From Oegoconia quadripuncta (taxonomy: Eukaryota; Arthropoda; Insecta; Lepidoptera; Autostichidae): DNA of 64,000 bases. Below, piece after piece: positions 54,271 through 64,000 of this stretch. Position 1 is the first letter of the stretch, and each line of letters begins with the position of its first letter. Made by a program: the position numbers and the translations under genes. A model generated the notes under the pieces. It saw nothing but the letters and a program-made list of their open reading frames with translations. It did no database searches and had not been told where the DNA came from. The DNA lies in the NCBI GenBank assembly GCA_949316235.1, contig OX438748.1, forward strand, positions 8,807,001 to 8,871,000, read 5' to 3'.

Positions 54271-55472
54271 GTTACAATATGTCACTTGAAATTGAAACGA
54301 AAATTACTGAAATGTACTCTAATTCTCAAAGCTACCAGTCAAAAATGAGCAAGAAAGCCAATGATTACTCTTTTTAGGTAAATTTTGGATTATAATATGA
54401 TGTACAAATAACAAATAAATATAAGTAGACTGAATAAAACCCGCAACCTCCGTTTTGTAAACCTTGCGTATCTACAATGACTTTGAATTCTAATATTTAT
54501 ATCCTGCAAAGGTTTTCTATAAAAGTAGAATCGAATTGCACTAATGCTGTTATTGCCACTTCCACGAATAGTACCTTCTAGTTCCACATCAATAAAATTC
54601 CCAAGAAAATTTGTATAAATAGTATTTTTGTTGCACAGATACTTTCCGTTCCAGAAAATCTATAGACAAAATACAAGCAAGTCTCTCAGTTTTTATGCAG
54701 GAACGAGTAACGTCAAACATCAAAGCTGCGAAGCGACGAGGCTGTTGAATTGATAGACTCGGAAGGACCTTTGAAAATAAATTATGCGGTCTTCTGCCTC
54801 ATCAAGTCTTCCTCCTTAACTAAACAAGAAAAACATTAACTCACAGCTTCTTTGATGCTGTCTACTTCAACGTTATAAGGGAAAAAACATTAATGTACTT
54901 CTACAGAAATGTTCTCGTAATAATTCGGTCCGTATTCAAAGTTAGCGAAATATCAACCCATTATCCGAATTCGCAAACAGAAAAGCTTTCACAAAGTGTA
55001 ATATTAAGTATAAAATTTCCTTTTTTAATTGGCCTTATTAGGCTGAAAGTAAAAATATCCGAATTTGTTAAGTAATCGCGTTCTTGTGCCCCGTTAAATC
55101 CTATGCTTGCAATTAAGAAAAGGGCACTCTTAAGTAGCTCCTTAAACTGATTATACTTAAAATGAAGCGGTAACACCCGGCATTACCTCCCTAATTTGCA
55201 TAAATAAATGTTATTTCGGTACGGGGGGGGGGGGGTAATGTTTATTTTCATTACTGCGCAACTCAATGATGATCGTAACAGTTTATCATAAATTATAGAT
55301 CATTTTGTTCAGGAGTTTTATAATGAACAATTTAACTAGCTATAGCCGTAGGGAAGTTAATCCGCGTAGGTAGATTGGGAAAAGTTTTTGCTTTTGTGAT
55401 CATGGCTGATTTGTTAACTGAAAACTCAGAGTAAAATTGACCTGAATTTAATTTAATATTTCAAACTTTACG
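54271..55472. other. Gene-free DNA
   Basis: A 'ggggggggggggg' run at about 55226. Otherwise nothing recognised. Confidence 0.4.
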
Positions 55473-55520
55473 GGTACACCAATTATCTAGTCCCAAATTA
55501 GGCTAGGCAAGTAATATATA
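55473..55520 (-). mobile_element. SINE-C tail fragment, reverse
   Basis: 'acaccaattatctagtccc' and 'aaattaggctaggcaag' are the reverse of the SINE-C tail ('cttgcttagtttgggac'). Confidence 0.7.
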
Positions 55521-55534
55521 TACGGACTATATTG

Positions 55535-55612
55535 GTGACCTGTTTGGTGTAGTGGTTAGACACCCTGACCTCTTTGTCTAAAGGTCGCAGGTTCGTATCC
55601 TGCTACTACTAG
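55535..55612 (+). mobile_element. SINE-C, 5' head
   Basis: 'cctgtttggtgtagtgg', 'ctaaaggtcgcaggttcg', 'tatcctgctac'. It is head to head with the tail fragment just upstream. Confidence 0.75.
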
Positions 55613-55904
55613 TATTAATTCATCGAGAGCAACTCTTTCACAACTTTTTGTTTAAAACATTCAATGAGGTACCGAAAATATCTAGGTTTACAAATTGTTT
55701 ATTATACAAGTTGAGACAGCGTTGCAAATCGCGCTATGGGAAAAGTTAATGTTCAGTTGTGAACTTTTATGGGCAGTTGATGTGACTCACTTGGGGTCTC
55801 ATAAGAAACTATGGAGAAGGCGATGCTCGGCGTTTCAATCCCTACGTGAGCGAATGAAGAAATCCGTAGTCACGAACGAAAGTCACTGATATTGCTCAGT
55901 GTAT

Positions 55905-56215
55905 TAATAAGTTGAAATTGGGCAAGGCACGTACCTCCAAGTACTGATGGCATTAAAGTATGAGAGGGCGGCAAACGACCATGCGGGTCACTTGATGGAA
56001 AGCAATCACCGCCGCCCATGGACACCCGCAACACCAAAAGGGTCACAAATGCCTTGCCGGCAATTGAGGAAGGTGTAGGCTCGTTTCTTAAAGGTTCCAA
56101 TGTCGTACTCGTTCGGGAATACCGCTGCAGGAAGTCCGTTCCACAGTACGTACGACCAGTATGTGGTAGGAAGTTTCTTGAGAAACGTACAGTGGTAGAC
56201 ATCCACTCATCCAGG
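55905..56215 (-). pseudogene. LINE ORF2 C-terminal fragment with a frameshift
   Basis: The frame 56206-56006 ends [20 protein letters not shown], then [16 protein letters not shown] and GVAGVHGRR with its stop. This is the standard end of a lepidopteran LINE with the LWN.LP..VFP signature. Just upstream the expected continuation ([12 protein letters not shown]) is in another frame, so a small indel near 56150 has broken the ORF. Stubs of the same end occur at 17656 and 28700. The 3' UTR with 'gattgctttccatcaag' follows. Confidence 0.75.
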
Positions 56216-56262
56216 TGATGTGGATGGAGTTTAAACTACCTAATAAAGGTTTGAAAGTCATT

Positions 56263-56356
56263 GTATGCAGGCTGCTTTCAATCAGTCGGTCTGGAAATCT
56301 ATGGGGGAGGCTTATGTTCAGCAGTGGACGTCCTGTGGCTAATATGATGATGATAA
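56263..56356 (+). repeat. LINE 3'-end stub with (ATG)n tail
   Basis: 'tctggaaatctatggggg', 'aggcttatgttcagcag', 'tggacgtcctgtggc', then 'atgatgatgat'. A very common RTE-like end in Lepidoptera. Confidence 0.7.
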
Positions 56357-56689
56357 TTATGTGACTGCCTAGGGCTTAGAGTTCATCATTAACCCTTGAA
56401 TATGATGGTTCAACGATCTCGTTAACTTCATATCTACTCACCGTTCCCTAAAATCATGCTCCTTGATCTATTAGGCATTGGATTATAAATACGTTCATCG
56501 CGGACATTTTAATTAGAGGCTCTCTTCTTCAAAGAAGTCGTTAACGTGGTATTTACTCGTATTTTTTGTAAAAGTTCAAAGTAAAAATTCTACATCTACC
56601 GCCGGAAACTCTTGACTTAGAAGCTGCCATAAAATAGAAACTATAATGTAAAAGGCAGTCATAAATAATAATAGTAATAAATATTTTCG

Positions 56690-56920
56690 CATATACGCAC
56701 AGCGCCATCTAGTTCCACACTAAGCAACTAGGCTTGTATTATGGGTAACAGATGGTTGAAAAACTACACAAATACATTTTACATAAATAAATGAAAATCA
56801 TCCATAACTCGAGAACACATGTCTGTATTCATCATACAAACATATGCCCCTAGCGGGATTCGAACCCGCAACCTTTTGGTATAGCAGTAAAAATTTTTAA
56901 CCACTACACTAAACAGGTCG
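56690..56920 (-). mobile_element. SINE-C, full length, reverse
   Basis: Left: 'cagcgccatctagttcc' and 'cacactaagcaactagg'. Right: 'gggattcgaacccgcaacc' (B box) and 'accactacactaaacaggtc'. The B box is perfect. Confidence 0.87.
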
Positions 56921-57117
56921 TCCACCAACCAAAACTACAAACCAAATATTTCTGGGTTTTTTAAAGGAAGCAAACATGGACATGAAGTGATTGGCTATAT
57001 TCAATCTGTATAATTATATATGTTTTACTTTATTTCGTCGAATAAGAATTGTGATACTACTTAACAACTACTTAAAAGGACTCGTGTGTTTCATGCTTAT
57101 TTTCTCCAGATATTGTG

Positions 57118-57180
57118 ATACATCTTCGGCTACATCGTCACTTTCCATCAGGTGAGATTGTGACCAAACGAGAAAACAGT
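57118..57180 (+). repeat. 'cgtcactttccatcaggtg' repeat fragment
   Basis: The same block lies inside the element at 34126-34990 (about 34408-34440). Probably a SINE tail. Confidence 0.55.
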
Positions 57181-57249
57181 TTTGAATAAAAAAAAAGAGA
57201 AAAAAAAGAGATTTGTGAATGAGAAGTCATTATTTGATATAAGTTAAAA

Positions 57250-57410
57250 CTGTATGACTAGCCCAACGGGCGCCATAAACTCGTCATTCCGCATTGGCCC
57301 TGTAGTGGATTAGGCCCATACTCTCTGCTAGTGAGAGGCCGTTCCCCAGCTGGGGTATATTACCCGCGGAATGGTAGGATGAGAACGTCCCTCTATATGC
57401 ATAAAATTGA
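57250..57410. repeat. Short interspersed repeat fragment
   Basis: 'ccgcattggccctgtagtgg', then 'attaggcccatactctc' and 'gaatggtaggatgag'. This reads like a LINE 3' UTR and has no frame. Confidence 0.4.
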
Positions 57411-57435
57411 ACTGGCATTACTAGTCGCTACTATC

Positions 57436-57632
57436 TAACTAATAAAGGCGGAAGTTTGGATGTGTGTTTGTTTGTTTGCTTATTTGTTTGTTTGCTTATT
57501 TGTTTGTTTGCTTATTTGTTGCTCAATCACGGCGAAACGGATAAAGTGAGTAGTCCTCGCGGTATAAACAAATTTCCGCGAGTCATTCCACGCAGGCGAA
57601 GCCGCGGGCGGAAAGCTCATAGCGATTGCTCA
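57436..57632 (+). repeat. Repeat L, internally deleted, with 16-bp minisatellite
   Basis: 'aaaggcggaagtttggatg', then about three and a half units of 'gtttgtttgcttattt' (57465-57520), 'gctcaatcacggcgaaac', then directly 'taaagtgagtagtcc' and the 'gaagccgcgggcgg' end. The 'gaacataggat' middle is deleted. Confidence 0.8.
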
Positions 57633-59540
57633 AGCGAAAAGTAAGTCATAATTTTGTACAGCCTATAATAAAGTGCTACGACGCGTAGCATTCGGTTGCG
57701 ATGCGTAGCACGTAGTAGAATGACTACTTATTTTTACCTGACTTCGACTTATTAATTAATCGTGGCGTCGTGCGAACTCGCTATTGAAAGCGATTAGTGA
57801 AATCCCGATTTTCAATTGAAGCCATTCAGTGTTTGAGTCTTGCAAATGCTGGATGAAGCTGGGCCGTAGCAATAGGTAAGTGAGGGTGTTAATGTTGTAT
57901 TTATTTAATTATTTCTTATCCACATATGATATATCTTCAACTTATAGAGAAGAGCTTGCTTCCTCTTTCTAGTATTTTTAGTAGAGAACCCTAGGCTCTT
58001 AACGCTCATCTAATCCACATTTACAATAAAAGTATGATTCTATATTAACTGCTGTTGTATTATTTAACCTAATATAATACTTTATTGCACAGAATTTTCT
58101 TGGAATAGTTTAGGCTTTCATTTCCTAGTCAATTATGCCACCCACTACCGACAATTTCCGGGAACGTAACGAGTCCATGAAAGTCAAACAATTTTTTATA
58201 TTGCAGTTCTTTCTCTGCTGCTTGGATTTTTTCATTAATTTTGTTACGAAAGAAATTTATAAATGAGCACACTCAGCTCATGTGATGCCATATTTGCTGC
58301 TCATAACATCTGTAGTCTTCCTCAGATAGTCGACAATTTCGACATCAAAATGCTGGGATCATTAATGTTATCTACAACGAAAGGATTCTGGACTTTTTTT
58401 ATGACATGCTATGACAAACAAGCGAGTATCTAACCTGGTGGACAGTGTCTATGACATCAGCAACCTTCCAGAGATAATATAAGATATATTCTTATATTTC
58501 TTATGATAATCAGTAATCCTTCTGAGTCCCTGAGTACCAGACGTGAATGTGTACCCAAAACTCTACATTATCTGCCCTGCAATTCTAATTTATTTTTTAA
58601 GTCTTACATTGTACGTGCTGCATAGTTGTGGAATAAATTATCCGAGCATATTCGCGACAGTTTTGCGTGCCTGTATTTTAGAAGGGGTTAATAGAGCACT
58701 ATCGTTCTCAATCAACGGTATGAGTTTGATAAGGTATTTATTATTTATGTATTTGTATATTTATTTAGTATTTTGTCTATAATATTTTAAGTTGTTCAGT
58801 CTGTGGTCCCTGCCTACCTCTACAGTAAACAGGCGTGACTTTATCTATGACTTTAACATGCAAAACATCACACACATGCACAGACACTAATATGTAAACA
58901 TTATATACACTTCGTAACGATCGAGTAAAAAGGATTACACATTTGAAATGGAAAATGATGTGCAATGATTGATTACAAAATCAACAAATATAGAGATTGA
59001 ATACTCAAAGTTATATAATAATGCAGTAATGAAGATTTCTTAAAGAAATTAGTTATTAGTGAATTTTTCTACTTATCTACTATTTCTGGAATTGTTTCCT
59101 CTTTTTTAATGTTTCTTTTTTGTGTCTTTAACTACAACATCCACTAACAAATCTTTCAGCTGACCATTTTTTACATCTTCATGCGTTATCTGCTCTTATT
59201 AAAAAAACTGGAAGATCTGAAATTTACTCAAGAAACTGACTTTGTTTTATCGGGCTAGTTTCATCCCATGTTATTAATATAAGATTATTCTTTCATTTGA
59301 ATAAATAATCTAAACTTGTATAATTTTTTTGTGACATAATCTATTTCTATTGTAGTATTCTCAGTCTCTAAGGTTTAATACTTTGCTCGTATATTTTTTT
59401 AATTTCACCGGTGTAATTCTTAGTGGATTTATACAATAATGTCTTTTTTATATCAAAGCTTAAATAATTTGATACAATATTATAGTTTTCCTAAAATAAC
59501 GGAAAAACCTAAGTTTAGACTTGTTCCGAAGTTTAGCCGA
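57633..59540. other. Gene-free DNA
   Basis: AT-rich. No gene or confident repeat. Confidence 0.4.
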
Positions 59541-59543
59541 AGA

Positions 59544-59648
59544 AATGTGTTGGGGTTTTCGGGTCAGTACGCTTCCACCTTCGACCTCATCTTCACTTAA
59601 CAACAGGTGTGATTGAGGTCAAGAACCAATCCGTTGTGCATAAAAAAA
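59544..59648 (+). mobile_element. SINE-B, 3' part
   Basis: 'gtgttggggttttcgggtc', 'gtacgcttccacc', 'ccgttgtgcataaaaaaa'. Confidence 0.82.
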
Positions 59649-59689
59649 GTCTCCGCAAAATTAATTGTAAATCGTATCGCATTTCTCAT

Positions 59690-59930
59690 ATTATCTGCAT
59701 AGGTACATACCTTTATCCAAAATGGTAATAAAAGTTTAATTCTTGAAACAACATCCATGGTTCATGTTTTTAAATATCCAGAAATGCACACGTGACGCCT
59801 ATAGCCGTTTAAATGTACAAGTTTATGCCTAGATGTTTTTTGGAGGTAATTCTCATAGTCCCCTTTTAACGACACCCACGGGAAGAGACGGGTTGTTTGT
59901 ATTATTTTTACGTGCCGAAACCATACGGCA
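59690..59930 (+). repeat. Repeat E, diverged
   Basis: 'cctttatccaaaatgg', 'gaaacaacatccatggttc', 'gcacacgtgacgcc', then 'gacacccacgggaagagacg'. Confidence 0.7.
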
Positions 59931-60920
59931 CGTTATATTATATTAAGTTATATTTCCGAGCTCTCCTCCACTGTCTGTCTTGTTGTAATACTCGAGCGCT
60001 AATGTGATGTGAAATAGTGGTTCCCTTATTCTTCACACCGGAACACAAGAAAATTTTGTAAGACAAGTTGTATGCATAAAGTCGAATAATAGTTATATTG
60101 TTTGAACTACCTTTGTAATTCGTTGCCAAAAAAAATTGATTAGTAACGTAGCCCGTTTGTATCAACATAGTCGAGTAAAAAAGGTGTTAAAATGTAAAAC
60201 ACCTGACACAAGCCATTAAGCGACCCCAATGCAAAAGAGAGCCCATTTTGAAGCGTCCATGTTGCAATCCGCTTACGTCGCAAGCACTGTGGAATTCGAC
60301 GTTACCAGGGTTGCCACTAGTGAAATCACTGGCGGTTGAATAATCGTTAAATACCATTCAACAAACCCTTTTTGGTTAAAGCGGTCCAAGAAGCACTTTT
60401 TGCCTATGCCCTATTGTGTTCTTCAAAAACAATAAACTCGTATCAACGAGTATTATTGACCGATCCAAAAAAAAACAAAAAGAGATTGGAAGATACAATA
60501 GTCGTCGTCAATTAATGAACATGCAATGGTAATTAAGTTTATTGTCAGTTTCATGAGGTTATTATGGAATACTAATTTGGTTATACAATGTATTCGATGT
60601 TCATCAATTTTAAAGTAAATTGATATTTTAATTAATTGTGTGATCTGTTTTATATCGAGGATATATTTTCATGGTTTTGACCTGCAAGGAGGTTACATGT
60701 TCGTAACAGTTAGGTTCGAGAAGATGGGACCCCGAAGCCCTGAGGCAAAACGCCTTGACAAAGACTTGTCGCCGTGTTTCATCGAGGCTTCTGGTGACCG
60801 TAGAGGCTCCTAACACAAAGAATAAGTCTCGCTATTCAGCGTGGAAACGATGCTTGCCTGTTGGGTACTATGCCGCCTCGAGTAGTTGCATTGGATGAAA
60901 TTTTTTTGTCTGTGACGAAC
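59931..60920. other. Gene-free DNA before the large inverted repeat
   Basis: A frame of 62 codons at 60628-60816 (minus) is not recognisable. Nothing else. Confidence 0.35.
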
Positions 60921-60951
60921 GTATTTACTGGCTAAAAATTTGTATAGATAA

Positions 60952-61155
60952 TTATCCCATCAAAAACATAAATGTATAATGGTTCGATACAAAAGACAGG
61001 ACAGATAGTCGACTAACGGCTTCGCCAATAAACGTAGAGAGATGTCCTATATAGTGCCTTAAATCATCTACAGAAATATACATCATTCTTCCATTGCTAT
61101 AAAAAATTTTTTTAGATCTACGCAATTGTACAACATGACAACGTTTAACAGTCAA
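60952..61155 (-). other. Open frame conserved in both arms (left copy)
   Basis: A 67-codon frame (TVKRCHVVQLRRSKK..., VLSFVSNHYTFMFLMG) whose mirror copy is at 63766-63969. The only start is TTG and a stop lies directly upstream, so it is not a normal eukaryotic ORF as it stands. It may be a worn exon or a chance frame. Two residues differ between copies. Confidence 0.3.
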
Positions 61156-61736
61156 TTAAGTTGGTACTTTTTTAACCAAATTGTATTCAATTGAAAAAAA
61201 ATTGTGTGCGTCGCCGTTCCCTTTTGCGGACTTGACTGACACACTGCCGTGTACCTTTCCTTGTAATTCTGCGCCATATTTATATTTGATTGACGAGTAA
61301 ACAGGGTTGTTAAGGAGTTTGTGCCTTAAATATGGTTTAACAATTGAATAACTGTTATGGCTTTTATATTCATGGCATTCGTTTTTATGGTTCCATAGTC
61401 TACAAGGAACCCTTATAATTTCACCATGTCCGTCAGTCTGCGTGTCTGCGGTTTAGCGCAGAGGCTCTTAGTACTACAAAGCTGTAATTTGGCATAGGTT
61501 CTATTAATTACGCTGACAAAATGGTACAATAATATGAAAAAAATAATTTTAGCGTACAATGGGATGATTATATTTATTATTGCACCCATCGCATGGGATG
61601 TCGTTGGATAGGTCGTGCAAAAATATTACAGGTTATCTTGAATAGGTTTTCGATTCAAGGATCCGTTTGCGAAATATTAAACTTTAAAGTGCAAATTTTT
61701 GATCAAGTGTCCTCTCCCCTGCCAGCTGAACGATTG

Positions 61737-62068
61737 TTTTTTTTTATGCACAACGGGTTGGTACTTGACCTAAATCACACTTGATGTTAAGTGAATTAGA
61801 GATCGAAGGTGGAAGCGTACTGACCCGCAAACCCCAACACATTTGGAGGACTGGCTATCTTATCTCTGACAACCGGAATACAACAATGCTATTAACATTG
61901 CTACTTGGCAGCAGATTTAGATTAGGCAGGTGGTAGCTAGCCAGGCGGTCATTTAAAATGCGCTACCACCAACCAAACCGAGTACTTAAACATGTACCCC
62001 GCTGGGGATTGGACCCGCGACCTCCGAATCGTAAACCCAGTGTTGTTTACATTGAGCCACGGAGGCGG
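61737..62068 (-). mobile_element. SINE-B, full length, in the spacer of the large inverted repeat
   Basis: Minus strand: head 'ccgcctccgtggctcaat' (A-box region), 'gcgggtccaatcc' (B-box region, one change), 'ggtttggttggtggtag', 'agcaatgttaatagcattg', 'gtacgcttccacc', then '...cgttgtgcataaaaaa'. It shows ordinary divergence from other SINE-B copies. Confidence 0.88.
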
Positions 62069-62074
62069 TGTTTT

Positions 62075-62115
62075 TGGATACTTACGTGAAAAAATTCACG
62101 ACAGTAGTAGGTATA
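62075..62115 (-). repeat. 5S-SINE body fragment
   Basis: 'gtgaaaaaattcacgacag' with 'tagtagg' mirrors the body segment 'ctactgtagtgaatttttcac' region of 36180-36190. Short and weak. Confidence 0.35.
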
Positions 62116-62254
62116 TATAGCGAAGTTAAAAGGAAAACTACCACAGTTAAGTAAGCTTTACAAGTTAATAAAAAGTAATAGTCGAACAACTTATAAAATG
62201 TAGCTTTTGTTGAAATTTATTCATCAAACAACAAAAAGTCCCTAAGTGTTATAT

Positions 62255-62320
62255 TGTGACGGGCGACTACGGAACCCTACACTGGGCGTGGCCCGACACG
62301 CACTTGGCCACTTTTATTAA
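62255..62320 (+). repeat. Fragment of the 'ggaaccctacactg...cacttggcc' lepidopteran repeat
   Basis: 'actacggaaccctacactgg' followed by 'gcgtggcccgacacgc' and 'acttggcc' is the end of a repeat type that I know from many Lepidoptera. The arms of the large inverted repeat also carry 'ggttccatag' and 'gctgtaatttggcata' blocks of the same type. Confidence 0.55.
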
Positions 62321-62640
62321 TTGTAAGTCAGATTATTTCTTTCTTGTATACATGAATGCATCAGAGGCATCCTTGCATATACGTACATCCGTTTGTTGTG
62401 CCACTAATGAGTTTATGAACGGTCACCCGTTGTTGCTAATTCAGCGTTCACTGTAATGAAATGACACGATATTTTTTTTTGGATTATGTTTACATTATTG
62501 TAAAACGTTTTTTACAGGTCGACCTAATTGTTAATCGTTTTACTAAATATACATTACGGAGAAGGACATGTGGGAATTAAGTGTGATATTATGGGGAGCT
62601 TATAAAAAAATATTTAGTTCCGACTGATATACATTTATTA

Positions 62641-62844
62641 CGACTAATTGGTGTAGTGGATAGAAAACCTGTCTGTGAATCTAATGGTTGCGGGATCGTA
62701 TCCTACGAGGGGTAAAAGTTTGTGTGATGAATACGAAATTTATGCAAAGTTATCCGTTATCTATTATCCATAGTACAAACTTTGCTTAGTTTAGGACTAG
62801 ATAATTTGTGTAAGTGTCCAACATATTTACATTTATACATTATT
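62641..62844 (+). mobile_element. SINE-C, full length
   Basis: 'cgactaattggtgtagtgg', 'tgcgggatcgtatcc' (B box mutated), 'gtgtgatgaatacgaa', 'tttgcttagtttaggac', 'tagataatttgtgtaag'. Confidence 0.82.
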
Positions 62845-62865
62845 AAATTTAACTTTATCACCGAA

Positions 62866-63040
62866 ATTTGTTTATCCTGCGGGAACTACTAACTTCATCG
62901 GGATAAAAAATATCCTATGTCTTAGTCTAGGGTATGTTCTACCTATATACCAAATTTCATCCAAATCCGTTCATCCGTTTCGCCGTGATTGAGCAACAAA
63001 CAAACACCCAAACTTTCGCATTTATAATACATATTAGTTA
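62866..63040 (-). repeat. Repeat L, uninterrupted reverse copy
   Basis: 'tttgtttatcctgcgggaac', 'tatcctatgtcttagtctag', 'ggtatgttctacctatata', 'cgccgtgattgagcaac', 'caaactttcgcatttata'. It shows the empty form of the site where SINE-A sits at 4911 and 9279. Confidence 0.82.
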
Positions 63041-63765
63041 GATCGTACTGTTAATACTGATAATTATAATAGCAAATAATCTCGCATTTGTCTGTGTGTA
63101 TACCAATATATTTTTAACTTCAGACGTAAGACGGTTGTTATGTGTTTCATGGCATTGTGTTTGTGTGTGTGTTCAGTCTTTGTCCGGATATATCTCAATA
63201 ATGAGTGGTCCGTTTTTTATATTTAAGATTAAAGCGCTTATTACACTATCCCATTATTAGGAAATCTAATCAGGAATACACTAGGAAGCGCTTACTACCA
63301 TCCTAAATGCAGAGACTAATTCGGCATACATTGCTGGTTGAACTAGGACTATTTGAATTAACGAACCAAGCCTCCCAATTTTTTTCATATTATTTTACCA
63401 TTTTGTCGGCGTAATTATAGAACCTATGCCAAATTACAGCTTTGTAGTACTAAGAGCCTCTGCGCTAAACCGCAGACACGCAGACTGACGGACATGGTGA
63501 AATTATAAGGGTTCCTTGTAGACTATGGAACCATAAAAACGAATGCCATGAATATAAAAGCCATAACAGTTATTCAATTGTTAAACCATATTTAAGGCAC
63601 AAACTCCTTAACAACCCTGTTTACTCGTCAATCAAATATAAATATGGCGCAGAATTACAAGGAAAGGTACACGGCAGTGTGTCAGTCAAGTCCGCAAAAG
63701 GGAACGGCGACGCACACAATTTTTTTTCAATTGAATACAATTTGGTTAAAAAAGTACCAACTTAA

Positions 63766-63969
63766 TTGACTGTTAAACGTTGTCATGTTGTACAATTGCG
63801 TAGATCTAAAAAAAATTTTTATAGCAATGGAAGAATGATGTATATTTCTGTAGATGATTTAAGGCACTATTTAGGACATCTCTCTACGTTTATTGGCGAA
63901 GCCGTTAGTCGACTATCTGTCCTGTCTTTTGTATCGAACCATTATACATTTATGTTTTTGATGGGATAA
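63766..63969 (+). other. Open frame conserved in both arms (right copy)
   Basis: Mirror of 60952-61155 with two residue differences. No ATG start; the first codon is TTG directly after a stop. Confidence 0.3.
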
Positions 63970-64000
63970 TTATCCATACAAATTTTTAGCCAGTAAATAC

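Larger units (their letters stand above)
60921..64000. mobile_element. Large inverted repeat: arms of about 624 bp, spacer 1.83 kb (runs off the window)
   Basis: Left arm 60921-61544 and right arm 63378-64000 are reverse complements. Over most of their length each left position plus its right partner equals 124921, so there are no indels in that part; one base is gained near 61505. By eye only about half a dozen substitutions exist. The right arm is cut by the window end, so the true arm may be longer. The spacer holds SINE-B, a 5S-SINE piece, SINE-C and repeat L. It could be a DNA transposon with long TIRs, or a recent inverted duplication. Confidence 0.9.

Noticed and set aside
57465..57520. 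CRISPR-like regular array
   Set aside because: It is a 16-bp tandem minisatellite with no unique spacers, inside repeat L of a eukaryotic genome.

Overview
The window looks like nuclear DNA of a lepidopteran insect (moth or butterfly). It is AT-rich, has almost no long open frames, and is packed with short interspersed repeats of kinds I know from many lepidopteran genomes. These include three tRNA-headed SINE-like families, a 5S rRNA-derived SINE-like family, the '...aaatgcgaaagttt...' repeat, and 3' stubs of several non-LTR retrotransposons. The species cannot be read from the sequence. No host gene is complete here: there is one plausible terminal coding exon (about 8441-8610) and one weak coding-like stretch (23530-23724). 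No real tRNA, rRNA or CRISPR locus was seen. The only intact protein gene is a mariner transposase.

Repeat names used below are local to this annotation. SINE-A is a tRNA-headed repeat of about 300 bp ending near '...tgtagtgggatgtttac'. SINE-B is tRNA-headed, about 320 bp, ending '...ccgttgtgcataaaaaaa'. SINE-C is tRNA-headed with '...gtgtagtgg...' near its start and '...gactagat...' in its tail. Repeat L starts near 'taaatgcgaaagttt' and ends near 'gaagccgcgggcgg'. Repeat E contains 'atcccaaatggggtgg' and 'cacccacgggaagag'. Repeat G starts 'tttttacccgactg'. Repeat J is a moderate-copy repeat joined to the end of E.

Layout. 0-2.4 kb: a fold-back MITE, then 10 bp further on a full-length mariner with matching terminal inverted repeats (TIRs), then a small hairpin insertion. 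2.4-12.3 kb: two copies of a 150 bp MITE, two L repeats each carrying SINE-A at the same internal site, and the candidate exon. 12.3-22.5 kb: a 400 bp fold-back E element, SINE-B copies, and 5S-derived SINEs. 22.5-32.3 kb: a TIR element with a truncated LINE inside it, a 417 bp TA-flanked MITE nested in a second inverted repeat, and SINE-A/B/C. 32.3-47 kb: an 865 bp element with long diverged TIRs, a 180 bp MITE, LINE C-terminal fragments, and a CpG-rich inverted repeat around a hexamer microsatellite. 47-57.7 kb: two more fold-back elements, the second copy of the TA-flanked MITE, SINE-B nested in repeat G, and LINE stubs. 57.7-64 kb: quiet DNA, then a large inverted repeat with arms of about 620 bp (60921-61544 and 63378-64000) that differ by only about half a dozen bases; the right arm runs off the window.

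The elements do not form a pathway. They record successive waves of transposition into gene-poor DNA. The best leads are the intact mariner, the near-identical large inverted repeat, the TIR element with a LINE inside, the repeated SINE-in-L composite, and the 5S-derived SINE family. All family assignments are by eye; no database was searched.
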